Below the pieces are notes generated by a model, which searched no databases, was not told where the DNA came from, and saw only the letters and a list, made by a program, of their open reading frames with translations. From the NCBI GenBank assembly GCA_938018155.1, contig CALIIG010000150.1, positions 1 to 12,315 on the forward strand: a stretch of 12,315 nt of DNA, given 5' to 3'. This stretch comes from an uncultured Prevotella sp. (lineage in GTDB: Bacteria > Bacteroidota > Bacteroidia > Bacteroidales > Bacteroidaceae). Numbering within the stretch: position 1 is the first letter of the stretch; every line of letters begins with the position of its first letter. Shown one piece after another: positions 6,364-12,315 of the stretch. The position numbers were made by a program, and so were the translations under genes.

Positions 6364-7494
6364 CTAACCTATGAGATGATACGTGCCGCCCGCCATGAGT
6401 TTCACCAATCCTTTCATCTCCAAACTGAAGAGCGTAGCACTTAAAGTGCCCATATCCATATTCGTTTTTACGGCTATAAGATTTACCTGCAGGTCGTTGT
6501 CTTTCTGCAATGCTTCAACAATATTGCGCTCTTCGGCCGATAATTCAGGAAACAATTCGCGCTGAATGCCCAGCTTCTGTGCTTTAATCAGGTGCTCGTC
6601 ATCGTCCCATCCCATGGCCTTGACAAGGTCTTCGGCCGATGAGATGAGCGCAGCACCGTTGTCTCTTATCAGGTTATTGCAGCCCTCGCTGCAGGCAGCG
6701 TTGACCGGCCCTGGTATGGCGAAGACGTCACGACAATAGCTTTGTGCTATGTTGCAGGTGATAAGGCCTCCGCCTTTCGCCGCACTTTCAACAAGGATAG
6801 TGGCGTCGGCACAACCCGCCACGATGCGGTTGCGCTGTACAAAGTTGCGTGCCACGGGCTGTGTATGGGTGAAAAATTCAGTGATCAGCCCGCCGTGCTC
6901 AATCATTTCAACTGCCGTCCGGCGGTGTGAACCGGGGTAGATGGTGTCCAGTCCGTGGGCAAGCACGCCCACTGTGGGTATATTGTTCTGCAGGGCAGCA
7001 CGGTGGGCACAGATGTCAATGCCGTAAGCCAGACCGCTGAATATCATAACGTCGGGACAAAGCGCATGCAGTTCGCGAACTAATTTTGCAATAACGTCCT
7101 TACCGTATGAGGTGCAACGTCGTGTTCCTACGATGTTAACGGTGCGGCGTTCGTTCAGATTGCCGTTGCCAAGATAGAATAATAACAGTGGCGCATCGAT
7201 GCATTCGGCTAATCGTCGTGGATAATTTTCGTCGTCAATTGTAAGTATTTTGATGTGGTGACGGTCGCAATAAGCCAGCTCTTCTTCGGCCGTTCTTTGT
7301 GCTTGCGACAAGTTTTTCAGCGTCTCAACAAGTCGGGGCGAGGCCTCCGGGCACACAGCACGTATGTCGTTATGGTGGGTTATCAGCTCGGTGGCAGAAC
7401 CAACGTAGCGGTAAAGCTCTGCAAGATCGGCCAGATTAAAGTGCCATGCGGCCGTAAGAATAAGGGCATTGAGGGTTTCCTGTGGGTTTTTCAT
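6364..7494 (-). CDS. dprA: DNA-processing protein DprA
   Basis: DprA binds single-stranded DNA entering during natural transformation and loads RecA; it is also conserved in species not known to be competent. The 376-residue product has an N-terminal helical region, then a Rossmann-type core: NIVGTRRCTSYG (120-131), SGLAYGIDICAH (153-164), FVQRNRIVAG (218-227), ILVESAAKGGGLIT (233-246) and DVFAIPGPVNAACSEGCNNLI (256-276). A C-terminal winged helix follows at about 315-376. All core motifs look intact. Its ATG overlaps the stop of the upstream DUF2851 gene as ATGA, so translation is probably coupled and both genes use the promoter at 8819-8826. Confidence 0.97.
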   Translation of the reverse strand: MKNPQETLNALILTAAWHFNLADLAELYRYVGSATELITHHNDIRAVCPEASPRLVETLKNLSQAQRTAEEELAYCDRHHIKILTIDDENYPRRLAECIDAPLLLFYLGNGNLNERRTVNIVGTRRCTSYGKDVIAKLVRELHALCPDVMIFSGLAYGIDICAHRAALQNNIPTVGVLAHGLDTIYPGSHRRTAVEMIEHGGLITEFFTHTQPVARNFVQRNRIVAGCADATILVESAAKGGGLITCNIAQSYCRDVFAIPGPVNAACSEGCNNLIRDNGAALISSAEDLVKAMGWDDDEHLIKAQKLGIQRELFPELSAEERNIVEALQKDNDLQVNLIAVKTNMDMGTLSATLFSLEMKGLVKLMAGGTYHLIG

Positions 7495-8786
7495 TTCTTC
7501 TTCAGGTATTCGTAGCCGAAGCGGCAGCGCAGACAGTCTTTACGATCACAGTATTCTTTTTTCAGCTGTATGAGAGCCTGCGAGTCGGCTGCCGTCTCAA
7601 CGTTGAGGCCGATACGCTGCCAGGTTCTTACAATATGGTTGTTTTCGGCCTTCAACTGCTCTAAAAAATCGAAGGCCCGTTCGCATAATTGGTCATCGTT
7701 TTTATGCTTACCGTAGGCAAATAGCGTAGGAATAACGGCATTAATAAGCAATAAATTTAAAGAGAGCCCAGAGGTATGTTTCTCGTTTTGTCTGCTTTCG
7801 ACACCAAAATTGTAATGCGTTTTCCAATACGAAGTAACGCTTGTGGCAAGGGCTTCACGGGCTTCTTTGAGCGTAGTGCAAGCTGTAATCTGACTTAATT
7901 CGGCCTTTCGCATATAATAAAGGTGGGCTAACTGGTCGATGCGGATGTGAGGAAAGTTGGCCGGTCGCAGCCTTAGGAAACGCCAAATATGATGGTTTAC
8001 GGGTTTGAAATTGAACTTATGTGCAAGGTAAACATATTCTTTTTGCAAACGTTGATAGTAGTTATCCGCCAGGACATCGGCATGATGACGCTCGGGAATG
8101 GCTGCCGTGTCTAACAGTCCGGCCTGTCCCAGGAAGACGGCCTCAATCTGAAAGAGGTCGTCTCTATGGTGTGCAACGTCAGTTAAAGGGATGGAAAGTG
8201 CCCACTGTTCAAATGCATCGCTGTTTATTCCAAAGCCGTAACTACGTGCAAGTGTGACGAAATAACCAGCCTCCCACGAGCCATTGGCCTGGCTTACACG
8301 GCGTATAATGTCATCGGTTTTACGCTCAAGGCGTTCGGTTCCAAGCGCAGCAAGCCACGAACGCACCGTAATGGGAGCGAGTTTTGGGATAATTTGGTAG
8401 CAGGGCGGGTAATCATCGGTCTGCAAAAGCTCTGTATAGTGCCGGGCTATCTGTATGGGAACCGTAAGCTGTAATTGTGGCGGGGTAAGTCCGTTAGCCG
8501 TTTTTACATCGGTGTCTACGGCCTCGGCGATGTGAAGAATAACGTTATTGTAGTGGTCATCACGATGGTGATTATGGGCAAACCAGTCGGAAGAGCGATG
8601 GTGTATTTCCACATTTCCAACCCATATCTCGCCTCCAATCTTGACCTTGGCGTTGAAAAAGTCTGGTCCTGCATCCATATTGTGCAAGCCTGTATCTATT
8701 ATTTCTACGGGCTGTCCGTCTGTAGTGTACAAGGGTTCGGGCGGAAAGAGCTTGTGTTTCCAAACATAATGCAGCAACTTTTCCAT
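7491..8786 (-). CDS. DUF2851 family protein, coupled to dprA
   Basis: A conserved Bacteroidota protein of unknown function. The 431 residues begin in the typical way: LLHYVWKHKLF (4-14), TTDGQPVEIID (21-31), then DAGPDFFNAKVKI (38-50) and VGNVEIHHRSSDW (56-68). The PDF/VEIH pair, about 17 residues apart, resembles the acidic core of PD-(D/E)XK nucleases, though the usual lysine is not in place. The C-terminus has three cysteines, 413, 418 and 421 (Cx4CxxC), and Cys129 could be a fourth, so a metal or Fe-S site is possible. No signal peptide or membrane segment is seen. The stop overlaps the dprA start (ATGA), suggesting a shared role in DNA processing. The family call is confident; the nuclease idea is inference. 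Confidence 0.88.
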   Translation of the reverse strand: MEKLLHYVWKHKLFPPEPLYTTDGQPVEIIDTGLHNMDAGPDFFNAKVKIGGEIWVGNVEIHHRSSDWFAHNHHRDDHYNNVILHIAEAVDTDVKTANGLTPPQLQLTVPIQIARHYTELLQTDDYPPCYQIIPKLAPITVRSWLAALGTERLERKTDDIIRRVSQANGSWEAGYFVTLARSYGFGINSDAFEQWALSIPLTDVAHHRDDLFQIEAVFLGQAGLLDTAAIPERHHADVLADNYYQRLQKEYVYLAHKFNFKPVNHHIWRFLRLRPANFPHIRIDQLAHLYYMRKAELSQITACTTLKEAREALATSVTSYWKTHYNFGVESRQNEKHTSGLSLNLLLINAVIPTLFAYGKHKNDDQLCERAFDFLEQLKAENNHIVRTWQRIGLNVETAADSQALIQLKKEYCDRKDCLRCRFGYEYLKKK

Positions 8787-8818
8787 ATAAAAAGCGGTAG
8801 ATTAGATGGTTTGATACG

Positions 8819-8826
8819 CAAAGATA
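8819..8826 (-). promoter_or_regulatory. Candidate promoter of the DUF2851-dprA operon (-7 element)
   Basis: Minus-strand TATCTTTG followed by C is a full TAnnTTTG match, 32 bases before the DUF2851 ATG. A TTAG lies 18 bases upstream, inside the loop of the preceding terminator. The promoter therefore shares DNA with that terminator. Confidence 0.6.
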
Positions 8827-8829
8827 TAT

Positions 8830-8860
8830 AAAAAATCCCGGAAGCTAATGCTTTCGGGAT
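8830..8860 (-). terminator. Rho-independent terminator of the calycin/PCMD gene
   Basis: On the minus strand ATCCCGAAAGC (8860-8850) pairs with GCTTCCGGGAT (8845-8835) over 11 bp, with one mismatched position (A-C; G-U on the plus strand) and a TAAT-type 4-base loop, and is followed by six Ts. It is a textbook intrinsic terminator 84 bases past the stop codon of the 8945-10390 gene. Confidence 0.85.
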
Positions 8861-8944
8861 AATATGTTGCTTAAATTTTTAACTTTGCTTCGTTGCGCTT
8901 TTGTTCAGCGTCAACGCGTTTGTTGGTAATACACAACGGCAGGT

Positions 8945-10390
8945 TTAACGGTTGATAACCTTGCGAACCTTGTTGCCTTTCTTCACAATGTAGGTCTGTC
9001 CGGGTTGCATGGTGCTCACCTTCTGACCGCTAAGGGTGAATATTTCTTCTGTGCCGGCGGCGTCTTCCTGTACCTTTGATATGCCGTTTGAAGTAGGAAG
9101 TTCGAACTCTTGTGTTGTCTGCTTCTTCAAATCGTCAGAGAAAACGGTAACGGTTGCGATGTTCTTGCCGCTTTTCTGTCCGTAAACGATTCTGGTAAAT
9201 GCGCCTTCACCCTGTGGGGTAACGCTTATTGTGCTGCCGGAAATGGTTGAGCTGGCAATGCCAGCATTGTAGATAAGCTCCATATCGTCGACATAAAGTT
9301 TGTCGCTTCCACTACCTTGTCCTGGGTCGGCATTGGTTGAAATGGTTATCAACATCGTCTTGCCGACAATGCTTCTGTTGACATAATCGAAGGGAATTAC
9401 GATGCGCTGCCAGTTGCCGCCGTTCGTAGTTATTTTGTTATTCTTGGCTTTAGCCATGATGTTATTGTAGGTTTTGTCCTCCGGATCCTGGTATTTCGTG
9501 CCGTCAGTAATGGCTGCACTAACCGTGGCATAAGGGTGGGAGGCGTTAGGTTTGCCTTGAATGAACTTAACCCATACGGCTAACGAGTCGGGCTTGCCGG
9601 TGATTGTTGCATAGAATGGGTCGCCATTGGTGTCGCGATCAGTAGATGAAGGGTCAATCTCAGCGTGGTTCTTGGGGTCGGATGCCGAATAAGCACCGGC
9701 TACCATACGGCCAGTTGCCATAGTTCCGTTGGCAATAACCCAAAAAATTTTGTTTGAAGTGATAAGTGCACTATGGCTACCAGTTGAACCCGGACGCACG
9801 TCATTGGATATCTGTGTGTTCTTATTACTCTTTACCATTGAGGCTAAGCTGCCAATGGCTGTGCCGAAAGAGTGCCACGTGTTGGGAGCGTCGAAATCCC
9901 CATCCTTGTGGAAAAGCTCGAAGCCGCTGTTGGGAAGCTGGTATCCTGAGCCAAATGTTACATCAATTGGTAAGCCTGCCATATTGATGGATATGCTGGC
10001 ATATATCTTGCTTTCGCTAATTTTGGCAGTCAGATTAATAGGTACAGGGCCGAGCATGGGACCGAGCCAGGAACCTGACGGCGACGCAAAGTCTCCATCC
10101 TTTAGGGTGATATTGCGCGATGTTTGCAACATCGTGTTGCCGCTTGCATTGAACGATTCCAGGTTGTCTATGGTGATTGTGCCCACACCTGTAAGCGCAC
10201 CACTAAGGTTTAATGAGAGGTTTTTTAGTGTGAATGTGTAATGACCGCTGGCATCTTGCGTCAGTGCCACGGTAGCACTCTGTTCTGTAACAACTCCTCC
10301 TACATTAATAACAAGACTGTCTTTATAGTCTTTTGCTTCTGAGTTTATTGCACACATGACGGCAGCAATAAACGTAAAAATCTTTTTCAT
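8945..10390 (-). CDS. Secreted calycin-like and PCMD domain protein
   Basis: A 481-residue envelope or secreted protein of unknown function. Residues 1-19 form a signal peptide (MKKIFTFIAAVMCAINSEA), with cleavage likely before KD; Cys13 is not in a good lipobox. Residues about 22-148 look like the calycin-like (lipocalin-type) barrel of Bacteroidota, with the SWLGPMLGPVPINL stretch (107-120). A PCMD-type jelly-roll follows (about 152-374), starting LPNSGFELF, with NWQRIVIPFDY (326-336) and KLYVDDMELIY (364-374). The end (about 448-481; IFTLSGQKV, TYIVKKGNKVRKVI) resembles the short C-terminal modules of Prevotella secreted proteins and is distantly like type IX sorting domains. No clear -7 element precedes the ATG; TATCTTTT at 10416-10423 is a near match. 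It may be co-transcribed with the barrel gene upstream. Confidence 0.8.
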   Translation of the reverse strand: MKKIFTFIAAVMCAINSEAKDYKDSLVINVGGVVTEQSATVALTQDASGHYTFTLKNLSLNLSGALTGVGTITIDNLESFNASGNTMLQTSRNITLKDGDFASPSGSWLGPMLGPVPINLTAKISESKIYASISINMAGLPIDVTFGSGYQLPNSGFELFHKDGDFDAPNTWHSFGTAIGSLASMVKSNKNTQISNDVRPGSTGSHSALITSNKIFWVIANGTMATGRMVAGAYSASDPKNHAEIDPSSTDRDTNGDPFYATITGKPDSLAVWVKFIQGKPNASHPYATVSAAITDGTKYQDPEDKTYNNIMAKAKNNKITTNGGNWQRIVIPFDYVNRSIVGKTMLITISTNADPGQGSGSDKLYVDDMELIYNAGIASSTISGSTISVTPQGEGAFTRIVYGQKSGKNIATVTVFSDDLKKQTTQEFELPTSNGISKVQEDAAGTEEIFTLSGQKVSTMQPGQTYIVKKGNKVRKVINR

Positions 10391-10489
10391 GTGTCGTAAA
10401 TATAATGTTATACTGAAAAGATAATGTAAATTCTATTTAGTTAAGCACACGTGTTTACCGTGTAATCTTATCTCTTTTACCTGATGTTT

Positions 10490-11335
10490 TTATTTCTTAT
10501 ACTTAATATTGTAGGTAACTCCTAAGGTTCCATAGATGGGATAAAGGGTTTGTTCTATGGTCTTAAACGAGCTTTCGTGGATGCCACTAAGCCCCCAGCT
10601 GATGTCGGCATAGACGCCCCAGCGTTTGTAAACATACCAATCGGCACCGACATCCAAGCCCCATTGCAGGTCGCGCATGTTGGCAGAGAAGTCGAAATCG
10701 CCCCTTGTATCATGAGTATCGCCTAATATTACTTTCGGCCCGGTGGGGTCACCCTGTCGTAAATAGCCGTTGTGGGCATAGCCCGTAAAGCCTTTTCCTG
10801 TGAGAAGAGAGAGATAGGGGCCGAACCGTAACACAATATTCTCGTTAATATTATACGTAGCTTGAATAGGCACTGTGAGCATCCATTCGTGAACTTTGGT
10901 CGTAACGCTTCCTGTAAACTGGCCTGCAAGCGATTCGCCTCCGCGCATAATCTCTTCATGATAGTTCTTAACGTCGGCATCAACGTGCATGCCTTTGTTC
11001 TCGTAATGGATGCCAAAGAGAACACCTATTTGTTCTGTTACGTTGTGAGTAACGTCAAATCCGAAGTTCAAATTGGGCTGAAAGGTATAATTGTTAAGCC
11101 TGCGAATACTGGCCGGTAAGGGTAATGGCGATGTTCCGCCAATGCTATACCCTGCCCTTACTTGTATACCCACATGGTCAACATCCAATATGTTGTTGGC
11201 ATTTGCATGGGTAAACAAGCAACTAAAGCCTGTCATGAGAGCCACCCGGTACCATAAAGATGAATTGTTGCCAGGCTTATTGTTGCGGCTTTTTGCCATT
11301 GTCGGGAATATGTGAGAAAGAAAATGATTCTTCAT
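10490..11335 (-). CDS. Outer-membrane beta-barrel protein (PCMD-associated porin type)
   Basis: A predicted outer-membrane barrel with 281 residues from the first ATG. A second in-frame ATG at residue 13 (11299) gives a shorter N-terminus. The hydrophobic signal core is about residues 30-42, with cleavage after THANA near residue 46. The mature part alternates polar and hydrophobic residues through about eight strands, e.g. VGIQVRAGYSIGG (55-67), IGVLFGIHYENKGM (103-116) and WGVYADISWGL (239-249), and ends in an aromatic strand (GTLGVTYNIKYKK). GYSIGG, LPLPASIR and YENKGM match my memory of the Bacteroidota porin-family proteins encoded beside PCMD genes. Its ligand is unknown. The 138-base upstream gap has direct repeats and no minus-strand TAnnTTTG. 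Confidence 0.85.
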   Translation of the reverse strand: MKNHFLSHIFPTMAKSRNNKPGNNSSLWYRVALMTGFSCLFTHANANNILDVDHVGIQVRAGYSIGGTSPLPLPASIRRLNNYTFQPNLNFGFDVTHNVTEQIGVLFGIHYENKGMHVDADVKNYHEEIMRGGESLAGQFTGSVTTKVHEWMLTVPIQATYNINENIVLRFGPYLSLLTGKGFTGYAHNGYLRQGDPTGPKVILGDTHDTRGDFDFSANMRDLQWGLDVGADWYVYKRWGVYADISWGLSGIHESSFKTIEQTLYPIYGTLGVTYNIKYKK

Positions 11336-11379
11336 CGTTTGCTTTTGAATAGTCGGGTATATGATATAGGATGTCTGGT

Positions 11380-11417
11380 TATATAATATAAGGAGGGGAA
11401 ATATATAATATAAGGAG
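11380..11417. repeat. Two 16-bp direct repeats before the barrel gene
   Basis: TATATAATATAAGGAG occurs exactly at 11380-11395 and 11402-11417, 22 bases apart (about two helical turns). The second copy is 67 bases before the barrel ATG on the minus strand. The phasing would suit a regulator binding one face of the helix, but an AT-rich chance duplication is not excluded. Confidence 0.55.
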
Positions 11418-11473
11418 AGCTGACCTGATATTTTTGAAGTTGAATATTTCTGAAAAGCCGGTGGTATAATGAT

Positions 11474-12315
11474 TTATTGTTCTTTCTCACACACTATACG
11501 CACCTTGTCAATACACAGCGTACTGCCAATGGCACCTTCGAATTGATCACCCTTTAACGATGACGAGAACACCACAGTAAGGTTATATCTCAGCGATTGC
11601 AGAGCGTCAAGGTCAACCGTTCCTGTATAATTGAAGGGTATTGTAAACTCGGTCCAGCTGTCGGTTGGTGCCACAAAGCCCATGTCAGCAATGGCTATAA
11701 CCTGCGGGCTTGTTTTGATATTCGTTCCATCTAACATTACGCCGTTTCCTGCATTATCATGATTTTTATAGAACACGGCATAGATCGAGCCTTGGTCTGT
11801 TTGTCCGCTGACAGGTCTTCCATTGCGATCTTGATAGGTCTGTCCGGGCTTATACTTGTAATAGCCTTTCAGCATGGTGGGTTTCCTATCGAATGGAATG
11901 CCGAAATGCGTGGAACTAAGTGCATCGGTTAAGGCGTTTGTGACGTCGAAAGAACCCAGAAAAAGATTTCCTGCAGCTATGCGTTTGTTCACCAGATGGG
12001 CAATAGGCCCTGGGTCGCTTGTGGTAAGTTTTACGCCGTGTCCGTCGAAACCGTCGGCAAGGGGTACCGTAGGATAGTCTTCTGGAGGGAATGAGCCACG
12101 GCTGATTCTGAAGCCTGGGTTACCGTTTGCCCAGTCATTGCCGAAGCTTCCGTCGCCTTTTTCGTTATGCCAGATATAGTATTTGTGCTCCCTTTGCTCC
12201 AGTTCAAAGTTCTCAAAATCATATTTAATGGTGTCAACCACAGTGCGAGCAACAGGCGTAATGTTCACCGTGTAGCTGCGATGCCATAGTCCGTCTTCCG
12301 ACGTTACGAGATAAC
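11474..12315 (-). CDS. PCMD domain protein, 5' end cut by the window edge
   Basis: About 280 C-terminal residues of a PCMD (putative carbohydrate metabolism domain) protein. The frame is open to the right edge: before the internal GTG at 12268 it reads YLVTSEDGLWHRSYTV, in keeping with the linker that precedes PCMD domains, so the true start is outside the window. The domain shows YDFENFEL, DWANGNPGF and later SWTEFTIPFNY and LCIDKVRIVCE. These last two correspond to IVIPFDY and LYVDDMELIY in the downstream calycin/PCMD protein. Such proteins are usually lipoproteins or secreted; the signal is not visible here. The stop TAA lies 138 bases before the barrel gene, and no terminator is evident between them, so an operon is plausible. 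Sugar binding or breakdown is only suggested by the family name. Confidence 0.85.
   Translation of the reverse strand, partial: YLVTSEDGLWHRSYTVNITPVARTVVDTIKYDFENFELEQREHKYYIWHNEKGDGSFGNDWANGNPGFRISRGSFPPEDYPTVPLADGFDGHGVKLTTSDPGPIAHLVNKRIAAGNLFLGSFDVTNALTDALSSTHFGIPFDRKPTMLKGYYKYKPGQTYQDRNGRPVSGQTDQGSIYAVFYKNHDNAGNGVMLDGTNIKTSPQVIAIADMGFVAPTDSWTEFTIPFNYTGTVDLDALQSLRYNLTVVFSSSLKGDQFEGAIGSTLCIDKVRIVCEKEQ

Noticed and set aside
8880..8887. Plus-strand TAACTTTG as a promoter
   Set aside because: No plus-strand gene lies downstream; it would run antisense through the calycin/PCMD gene, and no -33 box is seen.
9729..10241. 170-codon plus-strand frame opposite the calycin/PCMD gene
   Set aside because: Antisense shadow of a well-supported gene, with no domain or start signal. 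The same holds for the long frames at 435-920 and 5066-5554.
11429..11436. Plus-strand TATTTTTG as a promoter
   Set aside because: It points into the antisense of the PCMD gene with no plus-strand gene; likely a chance AT-rich match.

Overview
The window reads as chromosome from a Bacteroidota bacterium, most likely Prevotella or a close Prevotellaceae relative (inference from protein style, not from a search). Pointers are: Bacteroidota-type promoters (TAnnTTTG at the -7 position) with little Shine-Dalgarno sequence, a DUF2851 protein, PCMD and calycin-like domain proteins, and an outer-membrane barrel of a family that often sits beside PCMD genes. Most of the window is housekeeping and the right third is a surface or secreted-protein locus.

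Left part (1-2128): one plus-strand gene, a carboxyl-terminal processing protease of family S41 with a complete Ser-Lys-Gln active site. It converges on a minus-strand set. The 319-base gap between them holds a perfect 22-bp palindrome, a GC-rich terminator hairpin, a bulged stem-loop and a 44-bp tandem duplication.

Middle (2129-8826), all on the minus strand: ruvB-coaD-ybeY form a likely operon from one promoter in front of ruvB. A 482-base gap follows, containing a foldback, GC-rich repeat element (about 4452-4622) and the dusB terminator. Then come dusB, a hot-dog thioesterase, and a translationally coupled pair in which a DUF2851 protein overlaps dprA by ATGA. dusB, the thioesterase and the DUF2851 gene each have their own good -7 promoter element. 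The proteins serve DNA repair and recombination (RuvB, DprA), CoA synthesis (CoaD), rRNA maturation (YbeY), tRNA modification (DusB) and acyl-CoA hydrolysis.

Right part (8861-12315), minus strand: a secreted calycin-like plus PCMD protein, an outer-membrane beta-barrel protein, and the 3' part of a PCMD-domain gene cut by the window edge. The two PCMD proteins end in the same kind of jelly-roll and flank the barrel, which suggests one envelope assembly of unknown substrate. An intrinsic terminator closes this group and runs straight into the DUF2851 promoter.

I found no rRNA, tRNA, CRISPR array, transposase or phage gene. Nothing here is a clear new system. The most interesting leads are the foldback repeat element, the DUF2851-DprA coupling, and the repeats in front of the barrel gene.
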